A stretch of 64,000 nt of DNA from Methylophaga pinxianii. Its GTDB lineage: Bacteria; Pseudomonadota; Gammaproteobacteria; Nitrosococcales; Methylophagaceae. The stretch's first letter is position 1. Each line of letters opens with the position of its first letter. The stretch is from contig NZ_JAJAEO010000187.1 in assembly GCF_020447225.1 (NCBI RefSeq), positions 26,921 through 90,920 on the forward strand, given 5' to 3'. The notes below the pieces were generated by a model. The model worked only from the letters and a program-made list of their open reading frames with translations, did no database searches and was not told the DNA's origin. The position numbers and the translations under genes are program-made. Below are positions 27,727 through 36,317 of the stretch, in pieces.

Positions 27727-27936
27727 TTAACCTTCAATACGGAAACCTAATTTAATGGTAACTTGCCAGTAACGGACCCCGCCGTTTTCGATATAGCCGC
27801 GGGTATCCGTTACTTCAAACCAATGCAGGTTCTTAACGGTTTCTGCTGCTTTTGCAATAGCGTTTTCAATCGCTTTGTCTGAGCTTTCAGCCGAGCTGCC
27901 AGTAATTTCAATATGTTTATAAACATGTTCAGTCAT
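27727..27936 (-). CDS. Dodecin (flavin-binding)
   Basis: 69 residues matching bacterial dodecins: YKHIEITGSS, AIENAIAKAAETVKNLHWFEV, DTRGYIENGGVRYWQVTIKLGF. The Trp in LHWFEV stacks flavin pairs inside a dodecameric cage that buffers FMN/FAD. It is 12 nt downstream of the formate/nitrite channel on the same strand and so probably cotranscribed with it. Confidence 0.94.
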   Translation of the reverse strand: MTEHVYKHIEITGSSAESSDKAIENAIAKAAETVKNLHWFEVTDTRGYIENGGVRYWQVTIKLGFRIEG

Positions 27937-27948
27937 AATGTTTCCTTA

Positions 27949-28767
27949 TTATTTACGTAAATAGATAAACCAGTAAAACAGTCCTACAAAAACACTGCCG
28001 CCCAGCATATTGCCCAATGTCACCGGGATCAAGTTGTGCCAGAAAAAACCACCCATCGTTAACTGCTCTGAAATGATGGGCGAAATTTCTGCTTGTGATT
28101 GTGCCAGTAACCCAGCCGGAATAAAAAACATATTCGCAACAGAATGTTCAAATCCCAGAGCGACAAAGGCTGTAATAGGAAAAATAACGGCCAGCACTTT
28201 ATCTGTGACACTGCGCCCCGCCATACACAACCAGACAGCAAGACACACCAGAATATTGCACAATACGCCGCGGGTGAACGCCTCTATCCAGCTCAGGTTC
28301 ACTTTACTGTCTGCTATCGCCACCACTTTTTGTCCAAGAGCCCCATCACCCTGCCACCATAAGCCACTTAAATACATCAATAGCAAAATTCCCAAAGCGC
28401 CAACGAAGTTACCAAGATAAACCACAAGCCAGTTATGAATCAGTTGCCTGAAGCTGATTAATCCATCAATGCACGCCATCACCAATAAATTATTACCGGT
28501 AAATAATTCTGCTCCGGCAACCACCACCAGAATCAACCCCAGGCAAAATGCCAGGCCACCAATTAATCGCATCAAACCTGCTGGCATATCGCCAACGTCG
28601 TATGTCACCTGGGTAAAAAAAGCCGCGCCCAGCGCAATAAATGCACCAGCCAATAAAGAGAGAGCAAAGACTTTTAATGGATCAACAGTACATTTACTCT
28701 GACTTATTTTTCCAAGTCGACGGGCGATTTCGGCTGGGGTATAAGCATCAACTGAAAAAGGATCCAT
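27949..28767 (-). CDS. Formate/nitrite transporter (FocA/NirC family)
   Basis: 272 residues, six predicted helices. Family signatures: GAFIALGAAF in helix 1, NNLLVMAC after the first half, and GFEHSVANMFFIPAG holding the central gating His. The fold is an aquaporin-like pentameric anion channel. Substrate (formate, nitrite or hydrosulphide) cannot be read from the sequence; FEHSVANMFFIP leans to FocA-like members. If the host is a methylotroph, formate export or uptake would be plausible. Dodecin follows in the same transcript. Confidence 0.9.
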   Translation of the reverse strand: MDPFSVDAYTPAEIARRLGKISQSKCTVDPLKVFALSLLAGAFIALGAAFFTQVTYDVGDMPAGLMRLIGGLAFCLGLILVVVAGAELFTGNNLLVMACIDGLISFRQLIHNWLVVYLGNFVGALGILLLMYLSGLWWQGDGALGQKVVAIADSKVNLSWIEAFTRGVLCNILVCLAVWLCMAGRSVTDKVLAVIFPITAFVALGFEHSVANMFFIPAGLLAQSQAEISPIISEQLTMGGFFWHNLIPVTLGNMLGGSVFVGLFYWFIYLRK

Positions 28768-28951
28768 ACAATTTTCTCATGATAAAAAAACCGGTTTGCT
28801 GATAATCACATAGATAGAAAATAAGCACCATGCTTATCGAAATAAATGAATGATTTTGCTATCTTTTCACTGGATGGACACGTATAATTGCACGCTCGCA
28901 AATGTCACTTTTACAGCTTTGTTTCCAAAGCTGCCCATCACAGGTTATTCA

Positions 28952-30760
28952 ATGTCCACACCAGAAAACGATACAACTCCCTCATTCGCTGAGTTAGGGT
29001 TAGCCGCTCCAATTTTACAAGCTATACAACAAGCCGGTTATGAAACACCTTCGCCAATCCAGGCGCAAAGTATCCCGCCTTTACTGGCTGGTAGAGATCT
29101 ACTTGGCCAAGCCCAAACAGGTACCGGTAAAACGGCTGCTTTTGCCTTACCGTTATTAAGCCGTTTGGATCTGAAAAATAAAGCCACCCAAATGCTGGTG
29201 TTAGCACCAACACGTGAACTGGCCATTCAGGTATCTGAAGCGATCCAAAGTTACGCTCGTCAACTTAAAGATTTCCATATCCTGCCGATTTATGGCGGCC
29301 AAAGTATGGGCATCCAGTTACGTTCATTACAACGTAAACCGCAAGTCGTCGTGGGTACTCCAGGCCGTATTCTGGATCACATTCGTCGTGGCACATTGAA
29401 GCTGGATAAACTGGAAGCATTAGTGCTTGATGAAGCTGATGAAATGCTGCGTATGGGCTTTATCGATGATGTCGAAACCATCCTTAAAGAAACCCCGGAA
29501 TCGCGTCAGGTGGCATTATTTTCTGCCACCATGCCTGGCCCTATTCATCGCGTCGCGCAGAAATATCTCAAAGATCCGGTTGATGTTCGTATTCAATCCA
29601 AAACGTCGACGGTTACCACCATTAATCAGCGATACTGGCAAGTAACCGGTATGCACAAACTGGATGCGTTAACCCGTATTCTGGAAGTGGAAGACTTTGA
29701 TGGCATGATCATCTTTGTGCGTACTAAAAATGCCACCGTCGAGCTGGCTGAAAAACTGGAAGCACGTGGTTACTCTGCTTCTGCCATTAATGGTGATATG
29801 AATCAGGCACTGCGTGAGAAAACCATTGAACGGATGAAAAAAGGCAGTATCGATATTCTGATTGCCACCGATGTGGCAGCTCGTGGTCTGGATATTGAAC
29901 GCATGAGTCATGTCGTGAATTACGATATTCCTTACGATACCGAATCTTATGTACATCGTATCGGCCGTACCGGTCGTGCGGGCCGCAAAGGTGAAGCCAT
30001 TCTGTTTGTTTCTCCTCGCGAAACACGCATGTTGAGCGCCATCGAAAAAGCAACACGTCAGGTCATTACCAAAATGCAATTACCGAGCAGCGAAGATATT
30101 GCTGATCGTCGGGTTCTGCAGTTTATGGAACAACTCAGTGAAACTATTGAGTCACAGGAACTGGCGTATTTCGAAACACTGATTAGCCAATATCAACAAG
30201 AACATAATGCTGATCCGATTGAAATTGCGGCAGCATTGGCCTTTTTAGTACAAAAAGACCGTCCATTGAAACCGGTTAAACACGTAACTGAACGCCCGGC
30301 ACGTGAAGATCGTGAACGCGGACCTCGCCAGGAACGAGGTGAGCGTCCAGCTCGTGGCAGCCGTGATGATCGCCCGCCAAGAGAAAAACGGGCTCCTCGT
30401 CCACATCCTAATGAGCCGGATATGGATACTTACCGTGTCGAAGTAGGTCGTGCAGATAAAATCGAACCCCGAAATCTGGTTGGGGCGATTGCCAATGAAT
30501 CCGGCATTGAAAGTCAGTTTATTGGCCGTATTACCATTAATGATGATCATAGTCTGATTGATCTGCCACAAGGCATGCCAAAAGATATGTTCCAGCAATT
30601 ACGCAAAGTTTGGGTGAATAACAAACAGCTGAACATGAGCCTGGCAACCGATGAGGCGGTCGCAGAAAGTGCTGCAGCCCGTCCATCACGGCGTAATTTC
30701 AGCAAAGATCGTAAAGATGAGGCAAAAAACAAGCCGGCCAAGAAATTCAAGAAAAGCTAA
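28952..30760 (+). CDS. deaD: DEAD-box RNA helicase (DeaD/CsdA type)
   Basis: 602 residues. Q motif (YETPSPIQAQSIP), motif I AQTGTGKT, Ia PTRELAIQ, II DEAD, III SAT, IV IIFVRTK, V RGLDI, VI HRIGRTGRAGR. After the core comes an Arg/Gly/Glu-rich region (about 445-505) and a DbpA-like RNA-binding domain (DTYRVEVGRAD, LVGAIANESGIE). CsdA-type helicases help 50S assembly and mRNA unwinding in the cold. A longer frame from 28850 lacks a ribosome site and homology; ATG at 28952 with AGG 7 nt upstream gives a typical start. Confidence 0.93.
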   Translation: MSTPENDTTPSFAELGLAAPILQAIQQAGYETPSPIQAQSIPPLLAGRDLLGQAQTGTGKTAAFALPLLSRLDLKNKATQMLVLAPTRELAIQVSEAIQSYARQLKDFHILPIYGGQSMGIQLRSLQRKPQVVVGTPGRILDHIRRGTLKLDKLEALVLDEADEMLRMGFIDDVETILKETPESRQVALFSATMPGPIHRVAQKYLKDPVDVRIQSKTSTVTTINQRYWQVTGMHKLDALTRILEVEDFDGMIIFVRTKNATVELAEKLEARGYSASAINGDMNQALREKTIERMKKGSIDILIATDVAARGLDIERMSHVVNYDIPYDTESYVHRIGRTGRAGRKGEAILFVSPRETRMLSAIEKATRQVITKMQLPSSEDIADRRVLQFMEQLSETIESQELAYFETLISQYQQEHNADPIEIAAALAFLVQKDRPLKPVKHVTERPAREDRERGPRQERGERPARGSRDDRPPREKRAPRPHPNEPDMDTYRVEVGRADKIEPRNLVGAIANESGIESQFIGRITINDDHSLIDLPQGMPKDMFQQLRKVWVNNKQLNMSLATDEAVAESAAARPSRRNFSKDRKDEAKNKPAKKFKKS

Positions 30761-30782
30761 ACACACAGGTTTTTCAGAATTT

Positions 30783-30819
30783 AAAAAGTCACTGCTAGAT
30801 TAGCAGTGACTTTTTTTTT
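30783..30819 (+). terminator. Intrinsic terminator after deaD
   Basis: An 11-bp stem (AGTCACTGCTA / TAGCAGTGACT) with a 3-nt loop and a T9 tail, 22 nt after the stop. A5 on the left gives some bidirectional potential. Confidence 0.93.
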
Positions 30820-30840
30820 GAGCATGACACAATAGCATCC

Positions 30841-32070
30841 ATGCTCAATATCATCTGGATAGCCTTTTTTCTGATCGCTTTTGCGGTAGCTTTGTTTAAG
30901 CTGCTGATATTAGGTGACGGTGATATATTCAACCAGATAATGCAGGCCTTATTTGCACTTTCCAAAACCGCTTTTGAAATTGCCATTGGTTTAACCGGAA
31001 TACTTGCCCTGTGGCTGGGAATTATGAAAATTGGCGAGCGCAGTGGCTTTGTTGAGCTGTTGACTCGAGGACTTTCACCACTTTTCATTCGATTGATGCC
31101 CGAGGTACCTAAGAATCATCCGGCGCTGGGCGCCATGGTGATGAACATTTCCGCCAATGCACTTGGACTGGATAATGCGGCAACACCACTGGGCATTAAA
31201 GCAATGCAGGAACTGCAAAAGCTCAACCCGCTTAAAGATACTGCCAGTAATGCCCAGATTCTGTTTCTGGTGATTAACACTTCCGCTGTTACCTTATTCC
31301 CGGTCACCATTTTCACCTATCGAGCTCAAATGGGCGCCGCTAATCCGACGGATGTGTTCATTCCCCTGCTTATTGCTACCTACTTTTCAACCTTAATCGG
31401 TTTAATCACTGTTGCTGCCGTACAGAAAATTAATTTACTGGATAAGGTCGTTTTATTGTATCTCGGCGGTTTCAGTGCTTTTGTATTTGGTTTGTTGGCC
31501 TACTTTTCCAGTCTGGAGCAATCACAAATGTTGGCTCAGTCGGCCATTATCAGTAATGTGGTGATCTTTTCGCTGGTCATTGCTTTTATCGTGGCGGCAG
31601 CCTGGCAACGGATCAATGCCTATGAAGCTTTTATAGAAGGAGCAAAAGAAGGCTTTTCCACCGCTGTTATGATTATTCCTTATCTGGTTGCCATGTTAGT
31701 TGCGATTGGCGTTTTTCGTGCCAGTGGAGCACTGGAATTATTTGCTGAAGGCATTCGAGCTCTTGTCAACTTCATGGGGCTGGATGATAGATTTGTTGAT
31801 GCATTGCCCACAGCTTTAATGAAACCATTCAGCGGCAGTGGTGCTAGAGCCATGATGATTGATACCATGGAGGTTCATGGTGCAGACTCGTTTGCTGGAC
31901 GGCTTGCTTCAATCGTTCAGGGCAGTACTGAAACCACATTTTATGTTCTGGCTGTTTATTTTGGCGCCGTGGGGATTCAGAAAATCCGCCATGCCGTGGC
32001 ATGTGGTCTGGCGGCTGATGTTGCGGGTATTAGCGCAGCAATTTTGGTCGCTTACTGGTTTTTTGGCTGA
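30841..32070 (+). CDS. SpmA/SpmB-like nucleoside-recognition (Gate) membrane protein
   Basis: 409 residues, about nine helices, two Gate domains fused in one chain. The first half has the SpmA pattern (GLTGILALWLGIMKIGERSG, MVMNISANALGLDNAATPLGIKAM); the second the SpmB pattern (IPYLVAMLVAIGVFRASGA, LPTALMKPFSGSGARAMM, GSTETTFYVLAVYFGAVG). In Bacillus separate spmA and spmB act in spore maturation; the fused protein is common in non-sporulating Gram-negatives with unknown substrate. ATG at 30841 sits only about 20 nt after the deaD terminator and has no strong ribosome site. Confidence 0.88.
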   Translation: MLNIIWIAFFLIAFAVALFKLLILGDGDIFNQIMQALFALSKTAFEIAIGLTGILALWLGIMKIGERSGFVELLTRGLSPLFIRLMPEVPKNHPALGAMVMNISANALGLDNAATPLGIKAMQELQKLNPLKDTASNAQILFLVINTSAVTLFPVTIFTYRAQMGAANPTDVFIPLLIATYFSTLIGLITVAAVQKINLLDKVVLLYLGGFSAFVFGLLAYFSSLEQSQMLAQSAIISNVVIFSLVIAFIVAAAWQRINAYEAFIEGAKEGFSTAVMIIPYLVAMLVAIGVFRASGALELFAEGIRALVNFMGLDDRFVDALPTALMKPFSGSGARAMMIDTMEVHGADSFAGRLASIVQGSTETTFYVLAVYFGAVGIQKIRHAVACGLAADVAGISAAILVAYWFFG

Positions 32071-32221
32071 AAAACAAGTCACCATCGGTCCCGTTATTAA
32101 ACCACCAAAAATAATCCTTCAAAATAAGTAAATTTCTGCTACATTCTATCGCCCGTTCAAGGGCTTAGCCTAGTTATTACACAATAACCAAGTGATGTCA
32201 TTGTTATGGGGAATTACTTTT

Positions 32222-32863
32222 TTGAACGCTCAGTCTGTTGTTGATTATGCTGTATTCGATCTGATCGCTGACGCGTTGACCACTCACGGTTACTGCATCC
32301 TGCCACAGTTATTGCCTCCAGCACTTAGCCATGATCTCTATCGCCGGGTAGCTCGCCTGGAGGAACATAATGACTTAAGTCAGGCTGGAATAGGTCGTGA
32401 ACAACAACATCAGCTCAATGAGAAAATCCGCAATGATGAAACACGATGGCTGGATCCGACAAACCGGATTGATCAAGCTTATCTTGCACATATGGCCGAC
32501 TTTCGACTGGCGATGAATCAACGCTTGTTTCTCGGCTTATTTGATTACGAAGCACATTACGCCCATTATCCCACCGGAGCATTCTATAAGCGCCATGTCG
32601 ATGCCTTTAAAGGTCAGTCCAATCGAATACTGACAACAGTGATGTATTTAAACCCGTTCTGGCAAACTCGTGACGGAGGCCAACTGCAGATCTATGACAT
32701 CAATAATGATAACCTGATAACTTCTGTCGAACCCGAGATGGGAACCTTTGTGGTTTTTTTGAGTGAACAGTTTCCGCATGAGGTTTTACCAGCCAAACGG
32801 GATCGATACAGTATTGCAGGTTGGTTTCGCGTTCAGGATCCGCTACAGGCACCATTGATATGA
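32222..32863 (+). CDS. 2OG-Fe(II) oxygenase (SM-20/prolyl-4-hydroxylase-like)
   Basis: 213 residues from TTG at 32222, which has GGGGA 8 nt upstream; ATG at 32195 would add nine residues but lacks a ribosome site. Double-stranded beta-helix with iron ligands HxD (YKRHVDAFKG) and the distal His in QFPHEVLP; the Arg in DRYSIAGWFR binds 2-oxoglutarate. Related proteins hydroxylate proline in proteins such as EF-Tu or ribosomal proteins; the target here is unknown. It overlaps the deformylase gene by ATGA, linking two protein-modifying enzymes. Confidence 0.87.
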   Translation: MNAQSVVDYAVFDLIADALTTHGYCILPQLLPPALSHDLYRRVARLEEHNDLSQAGIGREQQHQLNEKIRNDETRWLDPTNRIDQAYLAHMADFRLAMNQRLFLGLFDYEAHYAHYPTGAFYKRHVDAFKGQSNRILTTVMYLNPFWQTRDGGQLQIYDINNDNLITSVEPEMGTFVVFLSEQFPHEVLPAKRDRYSIAGWFRVQDPLQAPLI

Positions 32864-33402
32864 ACACAGATTTCGACATTCTGGAATTAGGTCAGGCCGA
32901 TTTACGTCGTATTGCCCAACCGGTTCCGGATATTAGTGATATAGCATTTCAACAAACCATTGATGCGTTGATCACGTTTGTAAAGCAACGTGGCGGAATG
33001 GGTATTGCCGCGACTCAGGTCGGCATTAACCAGCGCTTTTTTATTATGTCGAGTCATCCAAATGAACGTTATCCGTATGCTCCGGAAATGCCGGCAACCT
33101 GTGTCATTAATCCAGAAATCATCTCGCATTCTCAAGAGCAAATCAAAGATTGGGAAGGCTGTTTGAGTGTGCCGGGTCTGCGGGCATTGGTTCCACGCTA
33201 CCAACAGATAGAAGTGCGTTACTGGTTACGTGATGGTACATTGGTGGAAACTGAATACCATGATTTCATGGCCAGATTATTTCAGCATGAACTGGACCAT
33301 CTGGATGGAAAAGTCTTTGTTGACCGCGTGGAGTCGACTCTGGATATGATGACCGAATCCAGCTGGCGCGTTATGCTGTCTGACAAAAAATCAGGGCGGT
33401 AA
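32860..33402 (+). CDS. def: Peptide deformylase
   Basis: 180 residues. Removes the formyl group from N-terminal methionine. All three motifs are present: GMGIAATQ (GxGxAAxQ), EGCLSVPG with the metal Cys, and QHELDHLDG (HExxH). ATG at 32860 overlaps the previous stop; the longer upstream frame would lie inside the oxygenase gene. This copy is not beside fmt, so it may be a second deformylase or the only one; the window cannot tell. Confidence 0.93.
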   Translation: MNTDFDILELGQADLRRIAQPVPDISDIAFQQTIDALITFVKQRGGMGIAATQVGINQRFFIMSSHPNERYPYAPEMPATCVINPEIISHSQEQIKDWEGCLSVPGLRALVPRYQQIEVRYWLRDGTLVETEYHDFMARLFQHELDHLDGKVFVDRVESTLDMMTESSWRVMLSDKKSGR

Positions 33403-33408
33403 TAATTT

Positions 33409-33960
33409 ATGGCGCAGCAATTCATGGCCTTATCAGATCGCTTGATTGAATTTATTCTAAAACAACATTTATTCTTTGTAGCGACGGCAACAGCAGACAG
33501 CCGGATAAACATTTCACCCAAAGGAATGGATTCGTTAAAAGTATTAAATCCTAACCGTGTTATCTGGCTGAACGTGACCGGCAGTGGCAATGAGACTGCT
33601 GCGCATATTGAAGAAAATCCCAGAATGACGCTGATGTTTTGTGCGTTTGATGGAAAGCCATTAATTTTAAGGCTCTATGGTCAAGCTCGTGCAGTGCATC
33701 GCAAGGATGCCGAATGGCAAAGTTTATATGCTCAGTTTGATTCACTACCGGGTGCCAGGCAGATTTTTATTCTGGATATTGATCTGGTGCAAACCTCGTG
33801 CGGTATGGCTGTTCCCTGTTTTGAGTTTGTCGGTGACCGAGAGTTATTGAATAATTGGGCTGAGCGCAAAGGGGATACTGGCATCAAAGAGTATTGGCGG
33901 GAAAAAAATCAGTTCAGTCTGGATGGCATTGAAACCGATATTGTTAAAAAGAATATCTGA
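33409..33960 (+). CDS. Pyridoxamine 5'-phosphate oxidase-fold flavoprotein
   Basis: 183 residues with a split-barrel FMN-binding fold: FFVATATADSRINISPKGMD, VIWLNVTGSGNETAAHIEENPRMTLMF and a PLILRLYGQARAV strand. These resemble the general PPOX-like family in which FMN or F420 binding is usual, rather than true PdxH, which has different substrate residues. Function unknown. It starts 6 nt after def and ends the oxygenase-def-PPOX operon. Its C-terminus (KEYWREKNQFSLDGIET) is conserved in relatives as I recall them. Confidence 0.82.
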   Translation: MAQQFMALSDRLIEFILKQHLFFVATATADSRINISPKGMDSLKVLNPNRVIWLNVTGSGNETAAHIEENPRMTLMFCAFDGKPLILRLYGQARAVHRKDAEWQSLYAQFDSLPGARQIFILDIDLVQTSCGMAVPCFEFVGDRELLNNWAERKGDTGIKEYWREKNQFSLDGIETDIVKKNI

Positions 33961-34024
33961 TACCTGGCCCGATTCATCATTCATTAATCTGATACTGAGA
34001 ATAAAATAAACTCATCTCGGTAAG

Positions 34025-35077
34025 CTACTGACCGAACATTTCACCCACCGCTTTTGTCAGTGTTTCGGAACGCTTCGGATTACGCAATGCCTGCATGACA
34101 GGCTCACGCATACCTGGAATAAACAGCACGTCAGCCAGCAGTTGGCTGAAACCAGGCTGTCCTGCATCATTATGGGCAAGTTGCTCAAGATATAATTCAC
34201 TAATGGAAGGTTTTGTTAATGCCAACCAGACCCGACCAGAAATGATAGCCAGCACTTCAATTTCACGGCTACAACGATGTTTTAATACCTGCATCACCAT
34301 CCGTTCAACTAAACCCCGAGCTGGACTATTGGAGGCCCCGCGCAAACAAGAAATGATTTTGGCTGTATCCGGTTGTTTTTCCTGCAACTCGATATCCACC
34401 TGCTGGGCCAATATTTCGACCACGCCGGCTGCCGGTGAGCCATGCTCCAACAATACACAGAGATTATGAAAGGGTTCGTTGGGCAGTTTAGAAAAAGTTT
34501 GAATCAGGCCTAATGTACCTTCATCTGAATCTAATCGAACAGCAAAGTCGGCGAGCCCTTGCATCGCCAATCCTGGCCATTTATCCAAGGAAATGTCACC
34601 CGTAAAATACTTATAGGCCGAATCATAATATTTTGATGGTGGTAACTTTAATGCGTAAGTGGCATGCGCGTTAAATGCGGCCATACGGTCCTGACGTGGT
34701 TTAAAGGTATAGGGACTGTCTTTCAAGACGCCTTGAATTTTTTCACCATCTGCAGCAGCCAACATGGCTTCGCCCAGTCTTTCCAGCAGCATCATTAAAA
34801 ACGCATCCCGCGCATCCGGTATCAATATTCCCTGCTCATCCAATGGGAACTGCAAAAACCAGACATATTGTTGTTGCGCAGCCTCAGGATGCCAGAAAAT
34901 GATCCCTATTTGAGCCTGGCGCTTAAAAGGGTAAGGATACGGACCCTGACAATTATCAAAACTGACAAACTGATCTGGCGTTAATTTACAAACCCGACGG
35001 CCCATATCAAACACCCGATACTGCGCGCCACTTTGCCGCAGAAACTTACTCAGCGTATTGATTTGTCCAATATCCAT
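34025..35077 (-). CDS. DUF3549 family protein
   Basis: 350 residues matching the gammaproteobacterial DUF3549 family: MDIGQINTLSKFLRQSGAQYRVFDMGRRV, FQFPLDEQGIL-like and AAFNAHATYALKLPPSKYYDSA. Soluble and mostly helical; no function is known to me. ATG at 35077 is preceded by GGAGC. The longer frame to 35140 would run into argJ. It follows argJ by 13 nt, in the same direction, so it is likely in the secA-argJ transcript. Confidence 0.85.
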   Translation of the reverse strand: MDIGQINTLSKFLRQSGAQYRVFDMGRRVCKLTPDQFVSFDNCQGPYPYPFKRQAQIGIIFWHPEAAQQQYVWFLQFPLDEQGILIPDARDAFLMMLLERLGEAMLAAADGEKIQGVLKDSPYTFKPRQDRMAAFNAHATYALKLPPSKYYDSAYKYFTGDISLDKWPGLAMQGLADFAVRLDSDEGTLGLIQTFSKLPNEPFHNLCVLLEHGSPAAGVVEILAQQVDIELQEKQPDTAKIISCLRGASNSPARGLVERMVMQVLKHRCSREIEVLAIISGRVWLALTKPSISELYLEQLAHNDAGQPGFSQLLADVLFIPGMREPVMQALRNPKRSETLTKAVGEMFGQ

Positions 35078-35090
35078 AGCTTGCTCCGTA

Positions 35091-36317
35091 TCAGGTACGG
35101 TATTCAGCGTTGATCTTGACGTAATCGTAGGAGAAATCACACGTCCAGACAGTTTTGGTCGCTTCGCCTCTCCCCAGTTTTACCCGAATGGTAATTTCAG
35201 ATTGAGACATAACCAGCTGACCTTTTTCTTCAGTGTAGTCTGCCGCTGGTTGCCCCCCATCAACAATGCATACTGAATCCAGATAAATAGCAATTTTGGA
35301 TAAATCCAGATCGCTAAGACCACTCCGACCTACTGCAGCCAGAATGCGACCCCAGTTTGGATCTGAAGCAAATAATGCCGTTTTGACCAGAGGAGAATGT
35401 GCAATCGTATAGGCAACTTGCTGACATTCCTTCACATCAGCACCTTGCTGAACATCAATACTGATAAATTTGGTCGCACCTTCACCATCGCGAACAATAG
35501 CTTGTGCCAGAAACCGACTCAGTTTATTCAACGCTTCTATAAACTGTTGGGCATCTCTGCTATCAATATCATTAATAAGGGAATTACCAGCCTCGCCAGT
35601 TGCCATCAATATGCATGCATCATTGGTGGAGGTGTCGCCATCGACAGTAATGCTGTTGAATGACTGCTCCATAGAAGTTTCAAGCATTTTTTGTAACAGG
35701 GATGGACTTATCGCTGCATCAGTAGCGATATAAGACAACATCGTTGCCATATCCGGGCGAATCATACCTGAGCCTTTCGCGATGCCTGTCAAGGTGATTG
35801 TCTGGTCATTTAAAGACACTTCAACAGAACGTGCCTTGGCAATCGTATCCGTTGTCATAATGGCATGCGCTGCTGCAAACCAGTTATCCGCTGCTAATTG
35901 TGTAAAGGCTTCAGGTAAAACAGCGGTTATTTTTTCTACTGGTAAGGGCTGGCCTATCACACCGGTGGAGAAGGGCAGTACTGCGGCGGTTTCACATTCG
36001 CCTTGTTGAGCTACAGCCTGACAACAGGCTTTAGCTGCTACAAGCCCGGCATCACCGGTGCCAGCGTTGGCATTTCCTGAATTTATCAGCAAATAACGTG
36101 TTGGCGTTTGCCGCTGATGCTCTCTGCAAATTATCACCGGTGCAGCACAAAAAGCATTTTGAGTATATACCGCTGCAGTATGACTTCCAGGTGCCAACTC
36201 TATTAAAACCACATCCTGACGGCCTGGTTTTTTTATACCCGCACTTGCTGTTGCGAGCCTGATACCTTTGATTGGTTTTAATTCAGTTGCCGTGGGCGCA
36301 GATAAATTCACCGCCAT
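35091..36317 (-). CDS. argJ: Bifunctional ornithine acetyltransferase / N-acetylglutamate synthase ArgJ
   Basis: 408 residues. ArgJ transfers acetyl from N-acetylornithine to glutamate, recycling acetyl in arginine synthesis; many also use acetyl-CoA. The autoprocessing site between Ala and Thr is visible in GSGMIRPDMATMLSY; Thr becomes the new N-terminus and nucleophile. Supporting motifs include NSGNANAGTGDAGL, TVDGDTSTNDACI and DPNWGRILAAVGRSG. Its ATG shares one base with the end of secA. Confidence 0.96.
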   Translation of the reverse strand: MAVNLSAPTATELKPIKGIRLATASAGIKKPGRQDVVLIELAPGSHTAAVYTQNAFCAAPVIICREHQRQTPTRYLLINSGNANAGTGDAGLVAAKACCQAVAQQGECETAAVLPFSTGVIGQPLPVEKITAVLPEAFTQLAADNWFAAAHAIMTTDTIAKARSVEVSLNDQTITLTGIAKGSGMIRPDMATMLSYIATDAAISPSLLQKMLETSMEQSFNSITVDGDTSTNDACILMATGEAGNSLINDIDSRDAQQFIEALNKLSRFLAQAIVRDGEGATKFISIDVQQGADVKECQQVAYTIAHSPLVKTALFASDPNWGRILAAVGRSGLSDLDLSKIAIYLDSVCIVDGGQPAADYTEEKGQLVMSQSEITIRVKLGRGEATKTVWTCDFSYDYVKINAEYRT

